A stretch of DNA of 64,000 nt from Torulaspora globosa (lineage: Eukaryota; Ascomycota; Saccharomycetes; Saccharomycetales; Saccharomycetaceae), in NCBI RefSeq assembly GCF_014133895.1, contig NC_050727.1, forward strand, positions 1,550,001 to 1,614,000, written 5' to 3'. Numbering within the stretch: position 1 is the stretch's first letter; each line of letters starts with the position of its first letter. Below are positions 27,091-35,907 of the stretch, in pieces. The translations under genes and the position numbers were made by a program. A model generated the notes under the pieces. That model ran no database searches. It was not told where the DNA came from and saw only the letters and a list, made by a program, of their open reading frames with translations.

Positions 27091-27771
27091 ATGAAGATTC
27101 TGACAGCTGAAGAAATCGATGCTCATAGATCTCACACTCTGGCCGGCGGTATTAAGGGTGCCGTTGCTGGGCTTCTCATCTCCGGAGCTATCTTTAAATT
27201 CGCTCCTATGAGATATCCAAAATTTAACCCTAAAGCCATGACTTACTCTGTGAAGACCGCATTGTTCATCACACCTCCAACTCTTTTAACGGCTATCTGT
27301 GCCGAGGAAGCTTCGAACAAATTCGACGAGCTTATGTACAGCTCTGGTCCCGAATCTTCGCAAGCCATTGAAGAATACCAGAGATGGAAGAACCTACCTC
27401 TCAAGCAAAAGTTTGTAGAAGGTTTATCCAACCACAAATACAAGATCATCACTGGTCTCTGGGCCGCATCGCTGTACGGCTCGTGGGTCATGGTCAACAG
27501 AGACAAGATCATGACTACGACCCAAAAGGCGGTGCAAGCAAGAATGTACGCTCAATTTATCACCGTGGCTCTGCTGCTGGCTTCGATGGGTTTGAGTATG
27601 TATGAGCAAAGTCTGAACCCAAACAAGCAGAAGAGCAACGAACAGCGTCGTTGGGATAGACTTCTGGAGGAAGCCGAGAAGGAGGAGAAGGCTGAGGCTG
27701 CAAGGAAAACCGCCACTGGTTTCGCTTCCAACCAGGAAAGAGTTAACGCCAAGATATACAAGTACGATTGA
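27091..27771 (+). CDS. RCF2: respiratory supercomplex factor 2, HIG1 domain protein
   Basis: 226 aa from ATG 27091 (yeast Rcf2 224), giving the conserved start MKIL-EEI-AHRSHTL. The frame continues 18 codons upstream without an ATG. Inner-membrane protein that associates with cytochrome c oxidase and the III-IV supercomplex. Seen: two N-terminal hydrophobic segments (about 18-40 and 50-66), a central hydrophilic stretch, then the HIG1 domain with two membrane helices around GLWAASLYGSWVMV and AQFITVALLLASMGLSMYE separated by QKAVQARMYAQF, and a charged C-terminal helix. Corresponds to YNR018W, here between the YCR045C and YCR046C orthologs. A GC-rich hairpin lies just past the stop. Confidence 0.95.
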   Translation: MKILTAEEIDAHRSHTLAGGIKGAVAGLLISGAIFKFAPMRYPKFNPKAMTYSVKTALFITPPTLLTAICAEEASNKFDELMYSSGPESSQAIEEYQRWKNLPLKQKFVEGLSNHKYKIITGLWAASLYGSWVMVNRDKIMTTTQKAVQARMYAQFITVALLLASMGLSMYEQSLNPNKQKSNEQRRWDRLLEEAEKEEKAEAARKTATGFASNQERVNAKIYKYD

Positions 27772-27786
27772 GTTGTCTATGTCTCT

Positions 27787-27809
27787 TGATGCGCCGGGTC
27801 GGCGCATCA
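27787..27809. repeat. GC-rich hairpin between convergent RCF2 and IMG1
   Basis: Arms TGATGCGCC (27787-27795) and GGCGCATCA (27801-27809) are perfectly complementary with a 5-nt loop. It starts 16 nt after the RCF2 stop and lies 72 bp from the IMG1 stop, so it would fold in the 3' UTR of RCF2. Confidence 0.6.
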
Positions 27810-27880
27810 CACCTTTATTATGAAATACTTTAATCTTTAAATGATGTTATATATACAAGTAACGTTTACAAATTGTACGG

Positions 27881-28399
27881 TCACCTTTTCTTCCTCAGAC
27901 TGGCCTCCAAGTCGCCCACATCCAGTTTGGTGTTTCTGATGTAGTAATGTCTGTTTCTTTTCCTCCTGCTGTCTGCTCTTCTCAGTACGTCAATTCTTTC
28001 GATCAAAGGTGAAAACACTGGAATCAACGCTTCCACAGCAGTCTTGGAGATTTGATTCCGTAGCAGTAAAGATGCATCCTGGGCCAAGTTCTTGCGGTTC
28101 ACAGCAAGCACATAACCCACGAAGTTGTCGTACGAGCACTTCTTCGAGTCGTAGACAACACGCACGACGTCACCGGCACTTAAACTATTCTTGGTTGACT
28201 TGCTGATGAGCTCTCTTCTCCAGCCGGTAGGATCCAACTTGGTTTCAATATCCTGCTTAGCCAGCGTCTCAACCACATTTGGTTTCTTCGCTTTCTCAAC
28301 TGGCGGATATACCGGTATCGTTTTTCTCGTCGTAGAGGCAATCTGGTAGCTCCTCAAGAAGCTCCTCGGTCCAAGACCAATAGCAAAACTCTTCAACAT
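27881..28399 (-). CDS. IMG1: mitochondrial large-subunit ribosomal protein bL19m
   Basis: 172 aa (yeast Img1 169). The N-terminus is a basic, acid-free presequence ([18 protein letters not shown]). The bL19 domain includes [25 protein letters not shown] and a basic C-terminal tail. Known role: component of the mitochondrial 54S subunit, needed for mitochondrial DNA maintenance in S. cerevisiae. Corresponds to YCR046C, adjoining BUD23 (YCR047C) as in S. cerevisiae. A Reb1-type CGGGTAA lies at 28511-28517. Confidence 0.93.
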   Translation of the reverse strand: MLKSFAIGLGPRSFLRSYQIASTTRKTIPVYPPVEKAKKPNVVETLAKQDIETKLDPTGWRRELISKSTKNSLSAGDVVRVVYDSKKCSYDNFVGYVLAVNRKNLAQDASLLLRNQISKTAVEALIPVFSPLIERIDVLRRADSRRKRNRHYYIRNTKLDVGDLEASLRKKR

Positions 28400-28510
28400 C
28401 TCAAGCAGCCTCCAGTAAGGGTGAGAACTTCATCCTACTAAACATTGTATAGTCGCTCATACTTGTAATTTGCAAGTCCTTGTCTATGAGCTTCAGGCGC
28501 CGCCATAAAG

Positions 28511-28517
28511 CGGGTAA
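28511..28517 (+). promoter_or_regulatory. Reb1-type site CGGGTAA upstream of IMG1
   Basis: Perfect CGGGTAA core 112 bp upstream of the IMG1 ATG and 49 bp past the BUD23 stop. Reb1 acts as a general regulatory factor and a Pol II roadblock terminator, so it could serve either gene. Confidence 0.4.
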
Positions 28518-28565
28518 CTGCCAAAACATACTATAAAGACTACAAAGACAGGAATTAATATACAG

Positions 28566-29372
28566 TTAGAACCTAGGCCTTCTCTTCCTACCGGTGAACT
28601 TCGAGTCCTTTGCGACCTTCCGCCCTCTGCGTTTCATGAGCTCTTTCTTCCTCAGGATGAACGTCTTTTTTGACTCCTTGTGATTTTTGTCCTTCTTGGT
28701 CTTGTGCTCTTCTTTATCCATAGTCACACCCTGCAGGTTGACCTGCTCATCCGCGGAGTTAGGCGACCCCGAGCTCAGCACCAGGTAGTATTTCTTGTTC
28801 TTCTTGGACTCAGGGTCGTCGATCACCAGTCCGCCGCTGAAACCGGCAACCTTGGCCGAGTGCAGAATCTGATCCAGCTGTTCGTCGTTCTTGGGATAAA
28901 ACTGGGCCACAAACTTGCCACCTTTCCGCAGTGCAGCGTACAGCGAGTTGAAGAATCGCATGAGCCTCTTGCGAGGGTCATTGTATGAAGTGTCAGCGTT
29001 ACACAGCCATTGGATGGCACTGATGCTTATAGCAGCGTCGAACGTCCCGGCACGAAACGGTATTCCCTGCCCCATATCCTGAAGCATTAGATCTCCCTCC
29101 ACGTCTCGCGTTAGTCCGGTAGCCAGCATGCTGGGAGATATATCCAACCCGCACCAGACGTGGCCATACTCTTCTGTGAGGATCTCCCCACTCAGACCCG
29201 ACCCGCAACCGATATCGAGTACAAATGAGCAGGGAGGAATGTTGAGCAGTTCTAGAGCCCGCAGCGTCATCTTGGCCTGGATGTGCTGAACTCTTGTCGA
29301 CGAAGTGTACTTTTGGGACTCAGAATCATTGTAAAAAATCTCCGGTGGTGCCAAATCCTCTGGACGAGACAT
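28566..29372 (-). CDS. BUD23: 18S rRNA (guanine-N7) methyltransferase Bud23
   Basis: 268 aa (yeast 275). Class I SAM-dependent methyltransferase that modifies G1575 of 18S rRNA together with Trm112 and is needed for 40S export. Seen: start MSRPEDLAPPEIFYND, SAM-binding motif I VLDIGCGSG at 51-59, the following LDISPSML and QDMGQGIPF segments, and the strongly basic C-terminus (MKRRGRKVAKDSKFTGRKRR) used for nuclear localisation and pre-40S binding. Corresponds to YCR047C. Its promoter has a PAC box and an RRPE in the arrangement typical of ribosome-biogenesis genes. Confidence 0.96.
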   Translation of the reverse strand: MSRPEDLAPPEIFYNDSESQKYTSSTRVQHIQAKMTLRALELLNIPPCSFVLDIGCGSGLSGEILTEEYGHVWCGLDISPSMLATGLTRDVEGDLMLQDMGQGIPFRAGTFDAAISISAIQWLCNADTSYNDPRKRLMRFFNSLYAALRKGGKFVAQFYPKNDEQLDQILHSAKVAGFSGGLVIDDPESKKNKKYYLVLSSGSPNSADEQVNLQGVTMDKEEHKTKKDKNHKESKKTFILRKKELMKRRGRKVAKDSKFTGRKRRPRF

Positions 29373-30177
29373 GTCGAACCTGCAAAACCACCGCTACCGG
29401 GCTATAACCGTAGTATCCAGCGTTTTGTATGGCTTTACGCACAGCTCATCGCATGGGATCAATTTTTTCAAAGCGACGCTACCAGTCAAAATGCCAAGAA
29501 ACAGCCATCTGGCTACAAGACGAGCTTTGCCAAGTCCAAGATCGAGTTCTCGATTGCTCTGGTACTATCGTATCCAATCGCCTGTCTCTTGGACAACCTT
29601 CGAGAGAGATGGCTTGCTGTAGGGGTCCCCATCGGTAGCCGATGAGGCGTACTGCTAGAAGACCGCTTGGCTCGGTAGGCTGTCGTCCTACCACCAGGAG
29701 AAAACCAACCTGAGACAAAAGAGGGCTTGATGATTCCGGCCCGCCAGGGAGGGCACAGGGTTTTGCAGTGAGAACATGGTGCAACCGTCAGGACATCGCA
29801 AGTCTCAACAAGAACAGCGCAAACGGAGCGAAAGTTCCAGGCGGCGCATACAGAGAGAAGAAGGAGCGATCCTTGCTATACAGGGCTAGGCAGTGGTCGC
29901 CAAGACGACCAATAGAGCTTGCTGACGCCGATTTACCACTTTATTGATGTTCAATGCGGTCGTGTTCGGTGACCGTCAATTGAACGTCGATGATCATCAC
30001 AGGGATGCATATTATTCAGCCACTTAACGAGACGCTGAACGAGACGCTACAAAAGGCTCTGACGAGAAGTTGGTTTCCTTACTTTCGAGTCGACAAGTTG
30101 CTTCTTTGTAAGGTTGAAATTTGCTAGATTTGCTGTTCAGGGACAGTTCAGGAGATTATAGACCAGGGCAAACAAAG
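29373..30177. promoter_or_regulatory. BUD23 / sterol acyltransferase divergent promoter
   Basis: 805 bp. Near BUD23: perfect PAC GCTCATCGC (29444-29452) and RRPE-like AATTTTTTCA (29461-29470), 70-100 bp upstream of the ATG. Further right: GGTAGG/CCTACC arms (about 29674-29692), a 7-bp inverted repeat GTTCAAT/ATTGAAC (29949-29955 and 29979-29985) enclosing GGTC/GACC, and a short direct repeat of AACGAGACGCT (about 30026-30048). Small open frames here have no recognisable product. Confidence 0.5.
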
Positions 30178-32061
30178 ATGTCAGAGAACTTGCTGGAAAA
30201 TGAGCAATTCAAAAAAATTCAAAAGCTCAATTCGGTGGAAAATAGGCGGCAGTCCATCATTGTAGATGATATTGGACACGATGATCAGTTCGAGCTCAGC
30301 GATGATCAGTATCGTGATCAGCCTGCTGAGGAAGACTTGCACGGAGCTAAAATAGGTGCAAATGAGGGCGAATTCGTGACAATTGGTGATAATTTATATT
30401 CTGGTACCAAGGATGTGAATGATCTACCCCTAGAGTCTACGGAAGCCGCAGTGGTGGTGGATGATTCCGCGCAGTCTGTTGTAGCAAAGACATCCGAAAA
30501 AAATGGTGATGAGCTTATCGCAGAGCCGCATTTCGAAATCCATTTGAAGCAGTTGCACAGCAAGGAGAAACTACGGTTTCGTCGTCACTCCAACCAGAAG
30601 ATCTCGTATTTCGGCGATGTTGCGTTTGACTGTAGACCGAGTGTCATCGACGGCACCATCAGTGAACAGATTAGAACTAAATTTGAAGGTCCGACGCTGG
30701 AGAAGCAGATAAAAGAGGCCAAGACGAGAAGGGGCAATCCCGGAGCGGATGGGGCCTTTATCGAAACGGAAACTTTGCATCCAAGCTTTACGGGGTTTTA
30801 CATCCTATTCTGGATGGCTGTTGCATTCAGTTGCGTCAAGGTTTTCGTGAACTACTACCGTGAACATGATGGAAATCTACGTGATTCTGAGATTTTGAAG
30901 TTTATGACCACAGATCTCGTCACCGTCGCATGGGTCGATCTTCTAATGTATTTGAGCACATACTTTGTCTTTGGTATTCATTGGCTCTGCAGGAGAAATT
31001 TTATGAAGTGGTCCAGTACGGGATTTGCCTTGACCTCGATTTACGAGTTTGGGTTCGTCATCTTTTACATGTTACTGACTGAAAACGTTCTCAAGCTTCA
31101 TTGGGTTGCAAAGATTTTCTTGTTTTTACATTCCTTAGTTTTGCTAATGAAGATGCATTCCTTCGCTTTCTACAACGGTTACCTGTGGAATATATCCGAT
31201 GAATTGAAATTCTCCAAAAATGCCCTGGCCAAATATAAGGATACGGCTGGTTCAAGTGTCATCGCTACTCTTGAAAGAAGCAGAGATTTCTGTAGCTCTG
31301 AACTTGAGTCCCAGTCAAGCACGGAACCTTTTCCTCAAAATATTAATCTCAAAAATTACTTCGTGTACACAATGTTTCCAACATTGGTTTATCAAATCAA
31401 GTATCCCAGAACTAAAAGAGTTAGATGGGACTATGTGTTTGAAAAACTATGCGCCATCTTTGGCACTATATTCGTCATGATGCTCTTGGCCCAAACCTAC
31501 ATGTATCCGCTGGCTATCAAGGCTATCTCCATTAGAGACTCACCATGGACATCATTGGTCGATAAACTGCAGGCGTGGTGCTTTATCCTGGTCGATTACA
31601 TTCCAGCTTTCATCGCCATGTATCTCCTAACCTTCTACCTAATTTGGGACGCTATCTTAAACTGCATTGCAGAGTTGACACGTTTCGGTGACAGATACTT
31701 TTACGGTGACTGGTGGAACTGTGTGTCTTGGGATGAATTCAGTCGTCTCTGGAATGTCCCAGTCCATAAGTTCCTGTTGAGACATGTTTATCACAGTTCG
31801 ATGAGTGCCTTGCAATTGAATAAGAACCAGGCGACTCTAATGACATTTTTCTTGAGCGCCATCGTTCACGAATTAGCAATGTACGTTCTATTCAAGAGGC
31901 TAAGAGTTTACTTGTTTTTCTTTCAAATGAACCAATTGCCCTTGGTTGCGTTGAGTAACTCGAGGTTTTTGAGGAAGAGAACCGTTCTCGGTAACGTGCT
32001 TTTCTGGATCGGTATTTGTACTGGTCCAAGCATGTTATGTTCTTTGTATCTAACTATTTAA
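30178..32061 (+). CDS. ARE2: acyl-CoA:sterol O-acyltransferase (single ARE1/ARE2 ancestor)
   Basis: 627 aa from ATG 30178 (yeast Are2 642, Are1 610), giving the start MSENLLENEQFKKIQKL, close to Are2's LLENEQFLRIQKL. It esterifies ergosterol and intermediates with acyl-CoA in the ER for lipid-droplet storage. A hydrophilic N-terminal domain (1-200) is followed by about eight or nine membrane segments of the MBOAT fold. Seen: the substrate motif FYGDWWN and the catalytic histidine in SAIVHELAMYV near the C-terminus. In S. cerevisiae ARE1 is YCR048W next to BUD23 and ARE2 is YNR019W next to RCF2, so this gene represents both; the symbol ARE2 is given for sequence likeness only. Confidence 0.93.
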   Translation: MSENLLENEQFKKIQKLNSVENRRQSIIVDDIGHDDQFELSDDQYRDQPAEEDLHGAKIGANEGEFVTIGDNLYSGTKDVNDLPLESTEAAVVVDDSAQSVVAKTSEKNGDELIAEPHFEIHLKQLHSKEKLRFRRHSNQKISYFGDVAFDCRPSVIDGTISEQIRTKFEGPTLEKQIKEAKTRRGNPGADGAFIETETLHPSFTGFYILFWMAVAFSCVKVFVNYYREHDGNLRDSEILKFMTTDLVTVAWVDLLMYLSTYFVFGIHWLCRRNFMKWSSTGFALTSIYEFGFVIFYMLLTENVLKLHWVAKIFLFLHSLVLLMKMHSFAFYNGYLWNISDELKFSKNALAKYKDTAGSSVIATLERSRDFCSSELESQSSTEPFPQNINLKNYFVYTMFPTLVYQIKYPRTKRVRWDYVFEKLCAIFGTIFVMMLLAQTYMYPLAIKAISIRDSPWTSLVDKLQAWCFILVDYIPAFIAMYLLTFYLIWDAILNCIAELTRFGDRYFYGDWWNCVSWDEFSRLWNVPVHKFLLRHVYHSSMSALQLNKNQATLMTFFLSAIVHELAMYVLFKRLRVYLFFFQMNQLPLVALSNSRFLRKRTVLGNVLFWIGICTGPSMLCSLYLTI

Positions 32062-32170
32062 ATATTAACGGAGACATAAGTCATTTTCTTAGCAGACGTT
32101 TCATGTTTAACACGCCCAGATTCACTTTCAGATATAAACATAAAAAGTATGTACAAGAAGGTCAATAAAA

Positions 32171-32914
32171 CTACCTATATATCTCTTCGAAAGGTCTGGT
32201 ATCATTAAAACAGCTATCCCAAACCTCTTCAACTACCGCTTTGGCATGCTCCTCATTTTTACAGTTTGGATTCCCCATAACACTGATCGTGGCCCTTCTC
32301 TTGACACATTCCTGATGGCCTCTGCTAATCTCGAAACCAAATCCTCTCCTTGCAAATTCCTGAGAGAATCGGCATTCGCCGCTCAGAGAGGAAGCTCTTA
32401 TTTCCGAGCACGCGTGGTGTCTGAGATTCAGCCAGTCTACCTGCCACTTCATATTATCGAAATAATGGATCATTTCGTGAGCCAGAGTATCCTCGAGATG
32501 CCATTTATCACGTATGCGGTTCTGACACAACAGTATGCCGAGCTCCGGATGAAAGCCTCCGCTTTTCCAGTCTGGACAGACGTCACAGATTATCTTGGAT
32601 TCATCAAAGGTTAGCACATCACCATTGCTCCTAGCGTTCAGCTTCGATATTTGCTGAGCCATAAACCTTACGGTCGGCGAATATTTCAATATCCAGTCTC
32701 TGTAGTCGTAGCATTGTTTGCATTGCTGGCGTTGCAACACAAATCGATAGTCGTTTTCATACTGCTTCTTCTCCTCTGGGGTAAGCCCTAGGCCCGTCTT
32801 ATACTGGAATGTACGCCTCCACCAGTGGAAGCCTTTGACAGATGTGGGATCGCTAGGAGGGTCCGGTTTGCTCAATTCTTCCCGAGGAGGTGGAGGAACT
32901 ACCGAATCGGCCAT
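32171..32914 (-). CDS. ATP23: mitochondrial intermembrane-space metalloprotease Atp23
   Basis: 247 aa (yeast 227). Peptidase M76 family: it processes the Atp6 precursor and chaperones F0 assembly. Seen: several Cys (CKQCYDY, CDVCPDW) expected to form disulfides via Mia40, and the zinc motif HEMIH at 146-150 (AHEMIHYFD). The N-terminus is Pro-rich and lacks a classical presequence, as expected for a Mia40 substrate. Corresponds to YNR020C. Confidence 0.95.
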   Translation of the reverse strand: MADSVVPPPPREELSKPDPPSDPTSVKGFHWWRRTFQYKTGLGLTPEEKKQYENDYRFVLQRQQCKQCYDYRDWILKYSPTVRFMAQQISKLNARSNGDVLTFDESKIICDVCPDWKSGGFHPELGILLCQNRIRDKWHLEDTLAHEMIHYFDNMKWQVDWLNLRHHACSEIRASSLSGECRFSQEFARRGFGFEISRGHQECVKRRATISVMGNPNCKNEEHAKAVVEEVWDSCFNDTRPFEEIYR

Positions 32915-33077
32915 TGCGACGGATCTCAGGTTTCAATTGATGCTCCTGCCTCTAGATCTGTATTTGTCCATTTTTTCCTCTGGTACCAACGCTGAAAAGT
33001 TTCAGCGATGACTAGACGGTTAGCAGAACAAGACAGTGTGAAGCACTCGATCTTGAGCAAGTCGGCGCCGCTGAACC

Positions 33078-33716
33078 ATGAATATCTGGACCGCTGCAAG
33101 CGACGGCCGCTTGGACGTGGTCGAGCAAATTCTGTCTCGAAACAGCGGGCTAAATGCCAATAGCAAGGACCCCAACGGCTACACAGCGGTGCATGCAGCA
33201 GCAGCCTACGGACACATCGATCTGCTCAGGAAACTGTGCAAGCAGTACGGCGGCGACATCAACATCAGGGACAGCGACGGAGACACGCCTCTCCACCACT
33301 GTGAGGACGTCAACACGGCCAAAGTGATCGTTGAAGAGCTCGGAGGCGACATCGCGCTGACCAATGACGAAGGCAAGACGGCTCTGCAGAGCTTCGAGGA
33401 GGACGCAGAGTTCCCAGAGCTCATCCAGTACATGCGGGTCCGGAGCGGCGTCCCACAGGACCAGGACAGTCTGGGGATCGACCAGCGGCAGCTCGAGCAG
33501 TTCAAGGACAGCATACGATACACCCTCGAGACCGAGCCCGACGATACCAATGATCCGGAGTCGCAGGCCAGAAGACGGAAGCTGGAGCAGATAATACAGG
33601 GCGAGAACGCCGAGCAAGAGCTGGAAAACTACATCAGAGAGATCATCAGATCGCAGGCAATGAACGGGCAGGCATCTGGCCTGGAAGAACAGGCCAATGT
33701 GAAGCGTAGGAAGTAG
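33078..33716 (+). CDS. ankyrin-repeat protein, YCR051W ortholog
   Basis: 212 aa (yeast YCR051W 222). Starts MNIWTAASDGRLDVVEQIL; about three ankyrin repeats (roughly 3-115, with GYTAVHAAAAYGHIDLLRKL and GDTPLHHCEDVNTAKVIVEE), then a charged helical C-terminal half (130-212) ending in a basic tail VKRRK. The S. cerevisiae protein is nuclear/cytoplasmic with no established function. Codons are strongly GC-ending. Corresponds to YCR051W, next to the YNR020C/YNR021W orthologs. GCGATGA in the promoter (about 33004) is PAC-like. Confidence 0.9.
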   Translation: MNIWTAASDGRLDVVEQILSRNSGLNANSKDPNGYTAVHAAAAYGHIDLLRKLCKQYGGDINIRDSDGDTPLHHCEDVNTAKVIVEELGGDIALTNDEGKTALQSFEEDAEFPELIQYMRVRSGVPQDQDSLGIDQRQLEQFKDSIRYTLETEPDDTNDPESQARRRKLEQIIQGENAEQELENYIREIIRSQAMNGQASGLEEQANVKRRK

Positions 33717-33917
33717 CACAGCGGCCAATTGGCTCTGACTTGACTAAACTCACTCTATAATACTGTGTACACGTGACCAGCGCTATAAGAGAGCCTTGTC
33801 GAAGAGAGCTTCTATGAAGGAATACAGTGTAAGTTGAGAGGTGTGGTAAGGCGATTAGGTGGGATTGAAGGCCTCTGGTAGTTGGAATTAGTCTGCCAAA
33901 GCTGGTATTTAGCTAGG
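33717..33917. other. short intergenic region
   Basis: 201 bp between the ankyrin gene and the YNR021W ortholog on the same strand; a CACGTG-containing string TACACGTGACC lies near 33771. Nothing else is evident. Confidence 0.3.
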
Positions 33918-35138
33918 ATGTCATCCATATTGAGACCCGTGGCTAAGCTCACGGAAAAGGTGGCAGCTTTGAACGAGAAATATCTGTCGCTTTCATTCGA
34001 AGAGCAGAAGAACATGTCATTCGTGGAAAGAGTCAAGGTGTACAATTGGACTTTCGAATTGATTTCATTGTCGATAATTGGGCTGATCTTTCTTGCGTAC
34101 AAGTACGGTGTTTCCGTGAATGAAAGCCGTGCCAAGAGGTTATTTGGGTCGTTGAATGGGTTTCTGCAGGACGATTTACAATTTGCTCGAGTGGGATTCT
34201 CGAAAGGAGACGGCTCCAAGACGCCTTACGTTGAGGAGCGTCAGAAAACCTGGTTTTCAACGTTTGCTACTGGGCGCTCGGCTATTGAGAGCGTGAGCGT
34301 CAGAGTGCACATGTTCTCTCGCAGCAATCCTGTTGCCATGTTGGTGGAGAGCCTGTTAGGGCTTGCTTTCCCGTCGTTTGTGGTTCAGGATATTGCTGAA
34401 CACTGTGAGGTTGTCATCAAGCCCAATGGTGTGTTTGTGAATAGCGAGAATGCCAAGCCAAATGCGGATGCGAAAGAGGTGGTCGGTAGGTTCAAGTTCA
34501 TTAGCGCTGTCGTTAACAAATCTTCAATGAACGAGCTGCGCCGTGATAGCTACTATTTGTCGCTTACTCGCACGTCTGAGAGCGACAAGTTGCCTGTGGA
34601 ATATGTGTTTATGTCGGAAACCAACCAGTTGAACGGCTTCATCACACATTACACTGATGAAAACTTCCGGAATTTGTTGAAAAAAGCTGGCAAATTTTTG
34701 CAGTGTATCTGCTTCACAGATTTGCCTGCTAAGAGACCACTTACTGACAAGCTATGGGAGGCTGCCCAGCAGCCCCGTGCTGTCATTCGTACCAAGGTTC
34801 CAACAAATGACCAAGAAGTGGCCCTCTTGAAGCAGATAATCAGCTCAGTGGTTGAGATCGTCGATACCGTTACGCGCGAAATGGTCCAGAAATCTCCACA
34901 AGTGTTCATCACCAGCGAAGTCCTGAGAAAATCAAACCAATTGCGTACCCAAGAGCTAGCCAAAGTCGTGAAGGCGATGCAACAAGTCGAGAGGGAAATG
35001 GCTCAGGAAAAGAAGCAGGAGGCCGAGAAGGAGAGAAGACGTCAGTTGAAGGCTTCCGGTCAACAGGAAAAGCTAGATCAAAAGATGAAGGAGAAAAGAG
35101 AAAGACGTTTGAGAAACAAGCAGAAAGTCAGAATGTGA
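33918..35138 (+). CDS. CCDC47-like ER membrane protein, YNR021W ortholog
   Basis: 406 aa from ATG 33918 (yeast YNR021W 404). One N-terminal membrane segment (about 46-62, FELISLSIIGLIFLAYK), a globular cytosolic domain (DUF1682/PAT complex subunit CCDC47 family), and a long Lys/Arg/Glu-rich helical C-terminus (about 350-406: AQEKKQEAEKERRRQ, then a basic tail). In animals CCDC47 works with Asterix as an intramembrane chaperone at the translocon; the yeast role is less clear. Co-oriented with the upstream gene, convergent with MRPL50. Corresponds to YNR021W. Confidence 0.92.
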   Translation: MSSILRPVAKLTEKVAALNEKYLSLSFEEQKNMSFVERVKVYNWTFELISLSIIGLIFLAYKYGVSVNESRAKRLFGSLNGFLQDDLQFARVGFSKGDGSKTPYVEERQKTWFSTFATGRSAIESVSVRVHMFSRSNPVAMLVESLLGLAFPSFVVQDIAEHCEVVIKPNGVFVNSENAKPNADAKEVVGRFKFISAVVNKSSMNELRRDSYYLSLTRTSESDKLPVEYVFMSETNQLNGFITHYTDENFRNLLKKAGKFLQCICFTDLPAKRPLTDKLWEAAQQPRAVIRTKVPTNDQEVALLKQIISSVVEIVDTVTREMVQKSPQVFITSEVLRKSNQLRTQELAKVVKAMQQVEREMAQEKKQEAEKERRRQLKASGQQEKLDQKMKEKRERRLRNKQKVRM

Positions 35139-35242
35139 ATTTGGACCATTTGCGGTCTCACTATGTACAGATATGTTATATTAATAAACTCTTCCTAACC
35201 GTGATAGCCCGAGGAATAGCATCCAGCCTCGTCCCCAGATGC

Positions 35243-35674
35243 TTAAAGTTCAAGGCCAGGGATCTTGACATCCTCAATAGTAATATTTTTCTCCAGTATG
35301 CCCTTTGGCTTTTCCCGCTTTTGCTTAGATTCTCTCGTTGTCTTGTCGTCTGCGTTCCCACTCGTCTTCTTGGGCGATACCTTGCCTGATGCTTCCACTC
35401 TATCCACGGTCTTCGTCTCGACGTTTGACTTCTCCTTGGCTAACGTGTCTCTAGCTTGACTTCGACTCAACAGCTCCAGATCGATATCGCTTTCAGACAT
35501 CACATAGCGAGCTCCGTTGAAATTGTGCAGATAGTTTCGCATGAAAGAAGGCTTTACCTTTGTCACTTGGCCCATATAAAGGTTGAACATGGGGAAATCT
35601 TTCAACAATTGGACCCTCACCCTCCTGGTACGCTTAGACAGGGCGCTCAACCGGACGGCAGTAGCTCTAAACAT
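35243..35674 (-). CDS. MRPL50: mitochondrial large-subunit ribosomal protein bL9m
   Basis: 143 aa from ATG 35674 (yeast Mrpl50 139). The N-terminus [22 protein letters not shown] is basic and acid-free, consistent with a presequence. The bL9 N-domain follows, with [23 protein letters not shown] and NFNGARYVM, matching the yeast protein. The C-terminal half is Lys/Ser/Thr-rich and closes with [13 protein letters not shown]. Corresponds to YNR022C; divergent from the SNF12/RSC6 gene. Confidence 0.92.
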   Translation of the reverse strand: MFRATAVRLSALSKRTRRVRVQLLKDFPMFNLYMGQVTKVKPSFMRNYLHNFNGARYVMSESDIDLELLSRSQARDTLAKEKSNVETKTVDRVEASGKVSPKKTSGNADDKTTRESKQKREKPKGILEKNITIEDVKIPGLEL

Positions 35675-35907
35675 GGTTCTTTCGGAGAAACTGGTTGATA
35701 ATCCTCGCAAATCCTACCAGCAGTCTGGACGAGATCGTAGGGCGATTCTAAACGCTCTTATAGCGGTGTTTGCCTCTGATCTTGACTATAGTGAAAAAAC
35801 TTTCAAGGTTCTAAAGCTGGATAAACTTAGTCAAAACTACAACTTCAACATACAACTGGAGGGCAAACAAGAGACAAGCAGAAGCTCGGAGCTACATTTT
35901 GCTGAGG

